Shown here: one piece after another, positions 1-7,240 of the stretch
How the letters are laid out: each line of letters starts with the position of its first letter
How positions within the stretch are numbered: position 1 is the first letter of the stretch
Assembly (NCBI GenBank): GCA_964487795.1
Contig: CAZASI010000002.1
Location: 62,001-126,000, forward strand
Length of the DNA stretch: 64,000 bases
Direction: 5' to 3'
Source of the DNA: Patescibacterium sp964487795
Lineage (GTDB): Bacteria; Patescibacteriota; Patescibacteriia; Patescibacteriales; Patescibacteriaceae
Notes under the pieces: model-generated
The model's database searches: none
Seen by the model: the letters and a program-made list of their open reading frames with translations, nothing else
What the model was told of the DNA's origin: nothing
Made by a program: the position numbers and the translations under genes

Positions 1-41
1 TTTTAGGCAAGTTGTTTAAATATACGATATAATCAAGTTGT

Positions 42-1265
42 ATGACCCTCGAAGATGTTAAAAAATTAGAAATTCCTCAAAGTCCCGGCTGTTATCAGTA
101 TTTTAACAAGCAAGGGAAATTGATTTATATAGGCAAGGCGGTGAATCTACGCAGTCGTGTTTCTTCGTATTGGCGCGCCGGAACCAGTCATACTCCAATG
201 AAAGCGAAGATGGTTAAGGAAATATATAGAATTAAATGGATTGACGTTGATTCAGAAATTGAAGCCTTATTGCTTGAAGCTAACTTAGTTAAGAAGCATC
301 AGCCGTATTACAACGTCATGTTGCGCGACGATAAGCGTTTTAACTATATCCATATTTCGCTGGAAGATGAAATTCCGGGAGTATTCTTGACCCGTACAAT
401 AGGCAAGGCAGGAAAATATTACGGACCTTTTGTTTCGGGATTGGCTGTTAAAGAAACTTTAAAAGCCTTGCGAAAAATTTGGCAGTATTGCGCAATGAAA
501 AAGATTCAAAAGAAGCCATGTTTTTATTATCAGGTGGGACGATGTCTTGGACCCTGTGGAGAAAAAGTTTCTCTAAAAGAATATGAAAAACAAGTTATTA
601 AACCATTGATTTTATTTTTTGAAGGAAAAAAGAAAAGTGTTATTAAAACACTGCCTCCGGAAAAACAAATGTATTTACAGCAAGTTTTAGATAATACACG
701 GGTATTGAGCGTCGGAGAGAAATATGCCAATGATGTTATTGAACTCGCTAAAGTATTGAATTTGAAGAAAGTTCCGCAACGTATTGAAGGTTATGATATT
801 TCAAATACCTTTGGTAAGGCCGCTGTCGGTTCAATGGTAGTTTTTAACGGCGGGGAAGCTGATAAAAATGAATATCGTAAATTTAAAATCGTTGGAAAAT
901 TTTCTACTGATCGAAAAAAAGGTGATGTACAGATGATTGCAGAAATTATGGAACGCCGTTTAAATAATGATTGGCCGCTGCCTGACCTAATGATTATTGA
1001 CGGCGGTAAACAGCAACTTAATGTTGTTTCAAAATTATTAAAAAAATATAAAAAAGATATTACCTTTATTGGTATTACCAAGGGCGAAGGTCTTCGAAGT
1101 TCTCAGGCGCCAGATAAGATTTATTTTCCGGGTGAGGCTAAGGCTTTAGAACTACCGTTGGCGTCGCCGGCCCTACATTTAATCAAGCGAGTACGCGACG
1201 AAGCTCACCGTTTTGCCATTACTTTTCATAGAAAAATCCGAGCTAAAAGGTTCTTGGCAAGCTGA
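42..1265 (+). CDS. uvrC: UvrC-like excinuclease subunit C, short form
   Basis: Nucleotide-excision-repair nuclease of 407 aa; typical UvrC is about 600 aa. The N-terminal GIY-YIG nuclease domain is present (residues ~14-90, with LIYIGKA). It is followed by the four-cysteine Fe-S type cluster (C at ~149-172, ending CLGPC). The C-terminal RNase H-like nuclease keeps all three expected acidic/His positions: YDIS near 253, IIDGG at ~320 and DEAHRFA at ~389. The UvrB-binding UVR motif between the two halves is not recognisable, and the protein stops right after the RNase H domain, so the tandem helix-hairpin-helix DNA-binding module is absent. A TATAAT at 28-33 lies just upstream of the ATG, and there is no SD. 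No uvrA or uvrB is in the window. Confidence 0.9.
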   Translation: MTLEDVKKLEIPQSPGCYQYFNKQGKLIYIGKAVNLRSRVSSYWRAGTSHTPMKAKMVKEIYRIKWIDVDSEIEALLLEANLVKKHQPYYNVMLRDDKRFNYIHISLEDEIPGVFLTRTIGKAGKYYGPFVSGLAVKETLKALRKIWQYCAMKKIQKKPCFYYQVGRCLGPCGEKVSLKEYEKQVIKPLILFFEGKKKSVIKTLPPEKQMYLQQVLDNTRVLSVGEKYANDVIELAKVLNLKKVPQRIEGYDISNTFGKAAVGSMVVFNGGEADKNEYRKFKIVGKFSTDRKKGDVQMIAEIMERRLNNDWPLPDLMIIDGGKQQLNVVSKLLKKYKKDITFIGITKGEGLRSSQAPDKIYFPGEAKALELPLASPALHLIKRVRDEAHRFAITFHRKIRAKRFLAS

Positions 1266-1282
1266 TCTAATCATGATATAAT
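1254..1282 (+). promoter_or_regulatory. Sigma-70 type promoter for trxA
   Basis: TTGGCA at 1254-1259, a 17-bp spacer and TATAAT at 1277-1282. Initiation would fall near 1289, giving a leader of about 20 nt before the thioredoxin ATG. The -35 lies inside the uvrC stop region. Confidence 0.7.
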
Positions 1283-1310
1283 TGCCTGTACTTATACTAA
1301 ATATAATTAT

Positions 1311-1634
1311 ATGGCCACACAGTTTACTAAAGATAATTTTGCTACTGAAGTTTTGGAAGTATCCAAATCAAAACCAGTGCTTGTTGATTTTTTTGCGCCT
1401 TGGTGCGGTCCGTGTCAGGCTCAAGCTCCAATTGTTGATGAAGTCGCTCATGACATGGAAGGCAAAGCTATTGTTGGAAAATTAGACACTGATCAGGCAA
1501 TCGAAATTGCTCGCCAATACGGAGTAATGAGTATCCCAACTTTGATTGTGTTTAAGAACGGAGAACCGGCAGAACGTTTCACTGGAGTGCAAGAAAAGGA
1601 AACACTCAGCGACGCATTGACCAAAAATTTATAA
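1311..1634 (+). CDS. trxA: Thioredoxin
   Basis: A 107-aa single-domain cytosolic thioredoxin that passes electrons from thioredoxin reductase to protein disulfides. The active site WCGPC sits in APWCGPCQAQ (~residues 27-36), and the cis-proline is in MSIPTLIVF. The length is normal for the family. The start ATG follows an AT-rich stretch with no SD. The next gene begins 3 nt after the stop, so the two are probably co-transcribed. DsbA- and DsbB-like genes occur near 16.5 kb, so this genome keeps separate cytosolic and exported thiol systems. Confidence 0.95.
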   Translation: MATQFTKDNFATEVLEVSKSKPVLVDFFAPWCGPCQAQAPIVDEVAHDMEGKAIVGKLDTDQAIEIARQYGVMSIPTLIVFKNGEPAERFTGVQEKETLSDALTKNL

Positions 1635-1637
1635 GCT

Positions 1638-2525
1638 ATGACAAGACAGGAGGGGATAAGACGCTTTGCGGCGTTGGCAATACTTTGTATTGTCATTGTT
1701 GCAACGGCGTTTTATTTTTTATATCAAGAAGATGAGCGTCTAGAAGTTACTTTTTTAGATGTGGGACAAGGTGACGCGGCACTTATTCAAACACCGCATG
1801 GTAAGACAATTTTGGTAGACGGCGGAACTAGTAATACCAGTGTTTTACGGCGACTCGGAGAAGAGTTACCGTTTTGGGAAAAAAAGATTGATCTTGTAAT
1901 GGTGAGTCATCCGCACGATGATCACTACGGAGGTTTAGCGGCGGTGTTTGAGCGTTATGATGTGAAAGCATTTATGGCAACTGACTATCCGGCTCATCAA
2001 TCGTCTTATAAAGAATTGTTAGAACTTGTTAGCGATGAGCCTTCCACCGTGATACGACCCTGGAGCCAAGACTTTCAAATTGATGGAGTTAATTTTGATT
2101 TAATTTTTCCCGAGAGCTCAATGATTGATAAAAAAATTGGCACAGCTAATGATGCATCAATTGTTTTTAAATTAAGTTATGGAGATATTGATTTTTTGTT
2201 TACAGGCGATGCTGAAAAACCGGTTGAACAACAGCTTGTGACAAATAAAGCCAAGCTAGAAGCCGAAGTGTTAAAACTAGGGCATCATGGCTCTGACACA
2301 AGCTCTACAGAAGATTTTTTAAATCTAGTTAAGCCACGTTACGCTATTGCGTCAGCCGGTAAAGACAACAGCTACGGACACCCAACCCTACTTATTGTTA
2401 AGCGTTTAGAGAGATTGGGTATTAAACTCTTTAGAACGGACCAAGAGGGAAGTATCAGCTTCTTTAGCAACGGCGTTAATTTGTTTAAGGACGGGACTTG
2501 CTTAATTGGCTGTTCATCGCTATAA
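1638..2525 (+). CDS. ComEC/Rec2-type metallo-beta-lactamase-fold protein, membrane anchored
   Basis: A 295-aa protein with one N-terminal membrane segment (residues ~10-30) followed by a metallo-beta-lactamase fold. It has the ComEC-type opening TFLDVGQGDAALI, the metal motif SHPHDDHYGG, a second ligand region in FTGDAE and the later HHGSDTSS. This matches the detached C-terminal domain of the DNA-uptake protein ComEC, without the ComEC channel domain. Such stand-alone proteins are thought to be hydrolases, possibly nucleases, acting outside the membrane. The substrate cannot be read from sequence. It follows trxA with a 3-nt gap. Confidence 0.85.
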   Translation: MTRQEGIRRFAALAILCIVIVATAFYFLYQEDERLEVTFLDVGQGDAALIQTPHGKTILVDGGTSNTSVLRRLGEELPFWEKKIDLVMVSHPHDDHYGGLAAVFERYDVKAFMATDYPAHQSSYKELLELVSDEPSTVIRPWSQDFQIDGVNFDLIFPESSMIDKKIGTANDASIVFKLSYGDIDFLFTGDAEKPVEQQLVTNKAKLEAEVLKLGHHGSDTSSTEDFLNLVKPRYAIASAGKDNSYGHPTLLIVKRLERLGIKLFRTDQEGSISFFSNGVNLFKDGTCLIGCSSL

Positions 2526-2526
2526 T
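2498..2526 (+). promoter_or_regulatory. Probable promoter for ndk
   Basis: TTGCTT (2498-2503), a 17-bp spacer and TATAAT (2521-2526), overlapping the stop of the preceding gene. The start would be near 2533, about 22 nt before the ndk ATG. Confidence 0.6.
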
Positions 2527-2554
2527 CGGGGTAGTTATTATTAGATAATATTGT

Positions 2555-3160
2555 ATGGCTCAAGATCCTAAAACAGAACGTTCCTTTATTATCGTTAAGC
2601 CCGACGGCATTCAACGATCGCTTCTTGGCGAAATCATTTCCCGAATTGAAGCAACCGGTCTTAAAATTACTGCTTTAAAAATGATTATGGCGACCGAAGA
2701 CCAGTGTTGGACTCACTATAATAAGGATGATGCCTGGTTTATTAAAAAAGGTACGGGTATTGCTGAGGAATTTGCCAAGCAAGGTTTGCCTGTGACAAAA
2801 GAACCTATGGAATACGGTAAAGATATTGTTCGTCAGTTGGTTGATTTTATGACCTGCGGACCAGTAGTTTGTATGATAGCTCAAGGTAACGCAGCTGTTT
2901 CAGTTGTTACAAAATTAGTTGGTACCACTGAGCCAATCACTGCCGGCGTCGGTACGATTCGCGGTGATTTCAGTCTTGATTCATATGCTTTGGCCGGAGT
3001 AGCGGGACGAGCCGTTAGAAATATTATCCATTGCTCGGATAAGCCTGAAGAAGCTGAACGCGAAATAAAAATTTGGTTTAATGACTCTGAGATTATCACA
3101 TATAATTCAAACCAGGAACATATTTTGTACGACATGAATTTAGATTCAATCAAGAAATAA
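2555..3160 (+). CDS. ndk: Nucleoside diphosphate kinase, long form
   Basis: Transfers the gamma phosphate between nucleoside triphosphates and diphosphates through a phospho-histidine. The family opening FIIVKPDGIQR, the glycine segment GTIRGDF and the active-site histidine in NIIHCSD are intact. The protein has 201 aa against about 140 for ordinary bacterial enzymes. The extra length includes a helical insert around residues 55-90 (DDAWFIKKGTGIAEEFAKQG) and a C-terminal tail. No SD is present. The gene is followed by a strong intrinsic terminator. Confidence 0.93.
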   Translation: MAQDPKTERSFIIVKPDGIQRSLLGEIISRIEATGLKITALKMIMATEDQCWTHYNKDDAWFIKKGTGIAEEFAKQGLPVTKEPMEYGKDIVRQLVDFMTCGPVVCMIAQGNAAVSVVTKLVGTTEPITAGVGTIRGDFSLDSYALAGVAGRAVRNIIHCSDKPEEAEREIKIWFNDSEIITYNSNQEHILYDMNLDSIKK

Positions 3161-3180
3161 AATATTTAATTTATCTTAAA

Positions 3181-3207
3181 AACCGCCCTTTTCTGGGCGG
3201 TTTTTTT
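3181..3207 (+). terminator. Intrinsic terminator after ndk
   Basis: Perfect 8-bp stem AACCGCCC / GGGCGGTT (3181-3188 and 3195-3202) with a 6-nt loop and a run of seven T at 3201-3207. Confidence 0.9.
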
Positions 3208-3227
3208 GTGCTAAGATACTAATATAA

Positions 3228-3493
3228 AGCTCTTTCTTTTCGCCCCAGCTTTGTTAATCCTGGAATTAAGTTTTGGATCAAACTTTATAAGATTGGCACA
3301 TCTCTTTTCCTGTTACTCGTGAGTAATAGGAGGATCGCTAGGGGGTTAAATGCGTTAGATTATAGTAGAAGCCGGATTCGTCTCGCGTCTAGTATAATCT
3401 GTCGCTTTCTTTGCTTGGCAGAGAAAACCCCACTGTAATTAAGGCCAATGCTTAATCTAGGCCCTGATGAAGCTGGAGCAAAATGAAAGAGCT
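3228..3493 (+). ncRNA. Candidate structured RNA / long leader before the FtsB-like gene
   Basis: The 341-nt gap after ndk has no convincing ORF but folds as a closed multi-branch RNA. Outer helix: 3228-3236 pairs perfectly with 3485-3493 (AGCTCTTTC / GAAAGAGCT), then continues with mismatches through 3238-3240/3481-3483 to GCCCCAGCTT 3242-3251 / AAGCTGGAGC 3470-3479 with one mismatch. Inside are hairpins 3254-3258/3265-3269, 3309-3317/3322-3330 (9 bp, loop CGTG), GGGGTT 3342-3347 with AACCCC 3426-3431 enclosing GATTATA 3358-3364 / TATAATC 3393-3399 and 3408-3414/3418-3424, and ATTAAG 3438-3443 / CTTAAT 3451-3456. There is no SRP, RNase P, tmRNA or 6S signature. It ends 8 nt before the next ATG, so it may be a 5' leader or a processed RNA. 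Confidence 0.6.
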
Positions 3494-3501
3494 CGATTAT
3501 T

Positions 3502-3921
3502 ATGAATTTACTTAAGCTGATATTCAGCCGACAATTTCTTGTGACGCTTTTATTGCTGGGACTTCTGGCAGTGTTTGCTGTGCCTCTCACTAAGAATTGG
3601 CGACAGAAACGGGCGATTGATCGAGAAGTAGCGGAGCTTGAACAGCAAGTTAATGATCTTGAACATAAAAATTCCAGTCTCAAACAAGTTTTGGATTATA
3701 TGCAATCCGATCAGTTTGTCGAAGAAGAGGCGCGCACCAAGCTAAATTATAAAAAACCCGGAGAAGAAGTCGCTGTGATTGAAGGACGTCCTGAAGACGA
3801 AAATACTAATAGTTCAGCGACAGATGTTTTTGCTTTGCCGCCGGCTCCGCCCGCTGAACCTACGGAAGCGCGCTTAACGGGTAATCTCGGCAATTGGATA
3901 AAATATTTTTTCAAAAAATAA
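3502..3921 (+). CDS. FtsB/DivIC-like septum formation initiator protein
   Basis: A 139-aa bitopic membrane protein. A short cytoplasmic start is followed by one membrane helix (residues ~11-30) and a coiled coil (~38-65, EVAELEQQVNDLEHKNSSL), then the conserved DYMQSDQFVEEEARTKLNYKKPGEE segment that resembles the FtsB/DivIC family, and a proline-rich tail. The family links the FtsL/FtsQ complex to septal wall synthesis at the division site. The start has no SD. The preceding 266-nt structured RNA closes only 8 nt upstream and could control translation. Confidence 0.85.
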   Translation: MNLLKLIFSRQFLVTLLLLGLLAVFAVPLTKNWRQKRAIDREVAELEQQVNDLEHKNSSLKQVLDYMQSDQFVEEEARTKLNYKKPGEEVAVIEGRPEDENTNSSATDVFALPPAPPAEPTEARLTGNLGNWIKYFFKK

Positions 3922-3945
3922 AAAGGGTTGTATAACCCTTTTTAT
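3919..3945. terminator. Bidirectional terminator between convergent genes
   Basis: AAAAGGGTT at 3921-3929 pairs with AACCCTTTT at 3934-3942 around a 4-nt loop. A-runs and T-runs flank it, so it can serve the FtsB-like gene (+) and the orphan gene at 3971 (-). Confidence 0.85.
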
Positions 3946-3970
3946 TATAAAGTACAAATTCGCTTTTAAC

Positions 3971-4360
3971 TTAATTAATAACAGGACCTTCATTGGAATT
4001 TTCTCCAAGTATAGCCTGAAAGAAAATCTTTCCATCCTCTGAAGCCAAATCAACGTGGTTGTTTTTAATGTGTTTGACGCGTTCTTTAAGATCCTCAAAG
4101 GCCTCGTCGAGAGCGTCTGTGGGTCTATCCATCATCTTTGAATCGATAATTTGTGTTTTTAGGAAAGTTGCTTCTTCCTTAATAATATTATGATTCTTAA
4201 GTGATTTTTCAACTACTGCAATGCCCGCCTCTTTATTATAAAAAGGTTCGCTATAGTCACCCTTGCTAAAAGCTATAACAGCAACTGCTTCAGTATCAAC
4301 AAAATCATATTTTCTAATGATCTTTAGATATGCAGCAGCACCAATTAGTAATGAACGCAT
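3971..4360 (-). CDS. Hypothetical protein with strong RBS
   Basis: A 129-aa soluble protein that I do not recognise. It is mixed alpha/beta, with an acidic, probably helical middle (RPTDALDEAFEDLKERV). There is no signal peptide or membrane segment. The start is set by an optimal CGGAGG site 7 nt upstream of the ATG. A TTGACA-17-TATAGT promoter lies at 4398-4426. This is unlike the SD-less core genes nearby and places it in the orphan, SD-bearing class of this window. Confidence 0.7.
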   Translation of the reverse strand: MRSLLIGAAAYLKIIRKYDFVDTEAVAVIAFSKGDYSEPFYNKEAGIAVVEKSLKNHNIIKEEATFLKTQIIDSKMMDRPTDALDEAFEDLKERVKHIKNNHVDLASEDGKIFFQAILGENSNEGPVIN

Positions 4361-4397
4361 TTTTTTCCTCCGTTTAAATGTTTTTTATTTATATACG

Positions 4398-4426
4398 ACT
4401 ATATAATAAAATAAAAGGTTTGTCAA
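4398..4426 (-). promoter_or_regulatory. Consensus promoter for the 3971-4360 gene
   Basis: On the minus strand TTGACA (4426-4421), 17-bp spacer, TATAGT (4403-4398). The leader is about 30 nt and carries the strong SD. Confidence 0.85.
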
Positions 4427-4430
4427 TAGT

Positions 4431-4454
4431 AAAAGGGACCTTCTGGTCCCTTTT
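4431..4454 (-). terminator. Intrinsic terminator after the 4457-4723 gene
   Basis: Perfect 10-bp stem AAAAGGGACC / GGTCCCTTTT with loop TTCT. T-rich on both sides, and placed directly downstream of the leftward gene. Confidence 0.85.
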
Positions 4455-4456
4455 GT

Positions 4457-4723
4457 TTAATTCCTCATGGTCACGGACACCCACTTTGTCATCGCTTCGT
4501 GTTTTGTATCGAGTATATCTTTATCTTTGAGAATCTCATCGAAGAGTTTGTTTTTTGTTTGCTTATTCATGTAATCACAGCTATACGCAAGTTGAATATA
4601 ATCAAGCGCCGCTTCTTTTGAATCTAGTTTTTCACTCTCAGTGCCGTCATTGAGATGCACGATACATGATGTTCCTTCTTCATTCCATTGAATGAAAACT
4701 GGGTAATCGTTTCGTCCTGACAC
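4457..4723 (-). CDS. Hypothetical small protein, GTG start
   Basis: An 88-aa soluble protein that I do not recognise; no membrane segment or known motif. The GTG start at 4723 is chosen because an AGGAGG site sits 4 nt before it. tRNA-Thr lies 32 nt upstream on the same strand with no terminator between them, so the gene may be transcribed with the tRNA and released by tRNA processing. Strong SD plus non-ATG start groups it with the orphan genes of this window. Confidence 0.65.
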   Translation of the reverse strand: MSGRNDYPVFIQWNEEGTSCIVHLNDGTESEKLDSKEAALDYIQLAYSCDYMNKQTKNKLFDEILKDKDILDTKHEAMTKWVSVTMRN

Positions 4724-4755
4724 GGATCCTCCTTTATTTTTTATAAATAACTATG

Positions 4756-4828
4756 AGCCGACCATGGGACTTGAACCCATAACCTACGGTTTACGATACC
4801 GTTGCTCTACCAGTTGAGCTAGGTCGGC
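4756..4828 (-). tRNA. tRNA-Thr(CGU)
   Basis: Complete cloverleaf on the minus strand. The acceptor is GCCGACC / GGTCGGC, the D arm CTCAACTGGTAGAGC, the anticodon arm ACGGT-ATCGTAA-ACCGT giving anticodon CGU (reads ACG), and the T arm ATGGG-TTCAAGT-CCCAT. The discriminator is U. CCA is not encoded. The 5' flank contains a 7-bp inverted repeat whose 3' arm includes the first two tRNA bases, so the precursor may have a competing hairpin before RNase P cleavage. Confidence 0.95.
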
Positions 4829-4863
4829 CTTCTTTCGCTTCGCATCAGAAGGCAAGCTTCTTG

Positions 4864-4891
4864 ATAATAACAAGCTTTGTAATATAGTCAA
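4864..4891 (-). promoter_or_regulatory. Probable promoter of tRNA-Thr
   Basis: Minus strand TTGACT (4891-4886), 16-bp spacer, TATTAT (4869-4864). Initiation near 4857 gives a tRNA precursor with a short 5' leader. Confidence 0.65.
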
Positions 4892-5000
4892 GTTTTTACC
4901 TTATCTTAGCGTGAATTTATTATTTGTTAGTAGTTATGGTATAATGTTATTGCATAGTATTATTGCCGTCAACTTAAGTTGATTTTTTATTTTAACATAC

Positions 5001-6557
5001 ATGAAACGATACATAGCCTTCACATTATTTTTGAGCATTCTATTTTTAAATATCATCCCGGTTCAAGCCGAAGAACCTTCTACTAGCTTTCAATTCGAAG
5101 CGAGTATCGGGCAAAACGGTTTAGAGCGGGATTTTTCATTTGCGCCTTTTGAATCACGCTTGCAAGTTGGCATCCCGGCTGGACGACTTAAGGCCGCGAC
5201 CGTTATTAAGTTAAGTGAGATTCACGAAGATACGATTCCACCAGCGGGTTTTAAGGCAACACCGATCATGTATCAAATTGATATTCCGGCAGCAGCGTTT
5301 GTTGCTGGTCGTTATTATCTAAGCCTTGTGAGCTCAGGCTCGGCTGCTTATAAACAGATCTATTTTTTCGATAAGAATTTTCCGGGCAACTGGAGGCCTC
5401 TACCAACCAATGAGAATTTTGCCAAAGGCTTAATCAGTACTTATCTGACGATGCCATTTGTTCGTTTGGCGATTTTTGAAAGTAATACCAAGTTAGCTAA
5501 AGGAGAAGCGAGTTGGTATCGTTATAAAAACGGTTTGTTTGCGGCGTCGCCCGACTTTCCCAAAGGCACTCGTTTGCGCGTTATTAATAAGGATAATAAA
5601 AAGTCGGTTGATGTTGTTGTAAATGATTACGGACCGGACCGAGCTAAACATCCAAACCGTGTTATTGATCTTGACGCTGTAGCCTTTCAACGCTTAGGAA
5701 ATCTGGGACAGGGGACAATGCAAGTTTTGGTCGAAGTATTGAATGATGACAAACCCGCTGCAGCTGTAGCTAAACAAGACCTTAACGGCGAGCCCGTTAT
5801 TTCTGCGACTAGTGCTTTGGTTTTTAATAGTGCCGATAAAAAAATTCTCTGGAGTAAAGCTCCGGACAGTGTTATTCCTTTGGCAAGTCTAACTAAACTT
5901 GTTGCCGTTAAGATTTTTCTTGAAACAAAACCTGATTTTAATCAGGTCGTAGCCTATTCAGTTAAAGATGAAGAGTTGAATAATCTGTATGTGCCGGCTA
6001 ATCAAAGTGCGCGACTACGTTTACAAGATAAAGAAACAGTAAAGATAAAAGATTTAGTCTATGCCTCGCTCATTGGCTCAACTAATAATACCGTTGAGAC
6101 ATTAGTGCGAATTTCCGGTTTATCGCGACCGGCATTTATTGCGCGAATGAATAGTCGGGTTAAAGAATTAGGTGCAACCCGCACTCGCTTTGTTGAACCG
6201 ACTGGTTTATCAACAGAAAATGTTACGACCGCCAGTGATTATGCTATAATAGCAAGAGACGCATTTTTAAATCCTGTCATTGCAGAAGCAACGATACAAA
6301 GCTCGTATTCCTTTACCAGTGTCAACAAAAAAATTGCACGAAGTTTTAAGAATACGAATTTTATTGCCCGTGAAAAAGGTTCAGGATTACTTGGTTCAAA
6401 GACCGGCTATCTTACCGAAGCCGGACACTGCCTAGTAACTAAGTGGCCGACCGATAAAAATAAGAATTTGATTGTTATCGTATTTGGGGAGCCGTCTCGA
6501 CAATCAAGTATTGATGACACAAAAAGTCTTTTAAACTTTGCCAGTAAACGTTTATAA
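5001..6557 (+). CDS. Exported RlpA-like double-psi barrel fused to S11 D-alanyl-D-alanine carboxypeptidase
   Basis: A 518-aa cell-wall protein. A signal peptide (1-24, cleavage near VQAEE) is followed by a beta-rich region to ~165 and a RlpA-like double-psi beta barrel (~168-245, GEASWYRYKNG ... VVVNDYGP ... VIDLDAVAF). The last part (~265-518) is a serine peptidase S11 / penicillin-binding domain with SLTK at 296-299, an STN motif near 360 and KTG at 467-469. The S11 domain trims the terminal D-Ala of stem peptides. RlpA domains act on septal glycan in other bacteria, although the typical HktLP segment is replaced here. TATAAT at 4940-4945 is a likely -10. ftsE and ftsX follow 1 nt later, which supports a role in division or wall remodelling. 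Confidence 0.88.
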   Translation: MKRYIAFTLFLSILFLNIIPVQAEEPSTSFQFEASIGQNGLERDFSFAPFESRLQVGIPAGRLKAATVIKLSEIHEDTIPPAGFKATPIMYQIDIPAAAFVAGRYYLSLVSSGSAAYKQIYFFDKNFPGNWRPLPTNENFAKGLISTYLTMPFVRLAIFESNTKLAKGEASWYRYKNGLFAASPDFPKGTRLRVINKDNKKSVDVVVNDYGPDRAKHPNRVIDLDAVAFQRLGNLGQGTMQVLVEVLNDDKPAAAVAKQDLNGEPVISATSALVFNSADKKILWSKAPDSVIPLASLTKLVAVKIFLETKPDFNQVVAYSVKDEELNNLYVPANQSARLRLQDKETVKIKDLVYASLIGSTNNTVETLVRISGLSRPAFIARMNSRVKELGATRTRFVEPTGLSTENVTTASDYAIIARDAFLNPVIAEATIQSSYSFTSVNKKIARSFKNTNFIAREKGSGLLGSKTGYLTEAGHCLVTKWPTDKNKNLIVIVFGEPSRQSSIDDTKSLLNFASKRL

Positions 6558-6558
6558 C

Positions 6559-7239
6559 ATGATATCGCTCGAGAATGTTTCCAAAATTTATCCACCTAAC
6601 ATTAAAGCGCTTGACCGCGTTTCTCTTACAATAAAACCGGGTGAGTTTGTTTCGCTGGTTGGACAATCGGGCACCGGTAAAACTACATTGGTGCGTTGTT
6701 TAATTGGTGAAGAGCGACCGAGTGAGGGACATATTAAAATAGGTGATTGGGATATTACTCGTTTGACTAAGAGTCAGATTCCTTTTTTACGTCGACAAGT
6801 TGCAGTTATTTTTCAAGATTTTAAACTTTTACCTAAAAAAACTCTTTACGAAAACGTTGCGTTTGCTTTAGAGGTCGCGGGTAAACCGACTGCCAAAATT
6901 AAATCCATTGTTCCGCAAGTTATGAAGATAGTAGGACTCGGTGCAAAAATGAAGCGTTATCCTAACGAAGTTTCCGGAGGAGAGCAGCAACGTGCCGCAA
7001 TTGCGCGTGCCTTAGTATATCAGCCCAAGGTATTATTAGCGGACGAACCGACTGGAAATCTTGATTCGATTAATGCGCAAGAAATTATTGATTTGCTTAA
7101 AAAGATAAATGAGTTTGGTACAACCGTGGTCTTAGTCACCCATAATAGGGATATTGTTAATCGTTTAAAACGCCGGGTTATAACATTGCATGACGGTCGA
7201 GTAATTTCTGACCAAGTTGTTGGAAAATATATTTTGTAA
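6559..7239 (+). CDS. ftsE: Cell division ATP-binding protein FtsE
   Basis: A 226-aa ABC ATPase that powers FtsX to activate wall hydrolases during division. It has Walker A GQSGTGKTT, the Q-loop region VIFQDFKLLP, signature VSGGEQQR, Walker B VLLADEP followed by TGNLD, and switch His in LVTHNRD. The ATG at 6559 (MISLENVSKIYP), 1 nt after the previous stop, fits the family start better than one further upstream. ftsX follows directly, and the upstream gene encodes a wall-acting carboxypeptidase. Confidence 0.95.
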   Translation: MISLENVSKIYPPNIKALDRVSLTIKPGEFVSLVGQSGTGKTTLVRCLIGEERPSEGHIKIGDWDITRLTKSQIPFLRRQVAVIFQDFKLLPKKTLYENVAFALEVAGKPTAKIKSIVPQVMKIVGLGAKMKRYPNEVSGGEQQRAAIARALVYQPKVLLADEPTGNLDSINAQEIIDLLKKINEFGTTVVLVTHNRDIVNRLKRRVITLHDGRVISDQVVGKYIL

Positions 7240-7240
7240 T

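Noticed and set aside
3228..3493. Possible SRP RNA, RNase P RNA or 6S RNA
   Set aside because: None of the invariant signatures was found (no GGAAGGAAGCA-like SRP loop, no GAGGAAAGTCC or ACAGAA of RNase P), and the branched shape does not match 6S RNA, so it is listed only as an unassigned structured RNA.
3483..3515. 10-codon upstream ORF (MKELDYYEFT) overlapping the FtsB-like start
   Set aside because: No SD, very short, and it falls in the closing helix of the structured RNA; chance occurrence is likely.
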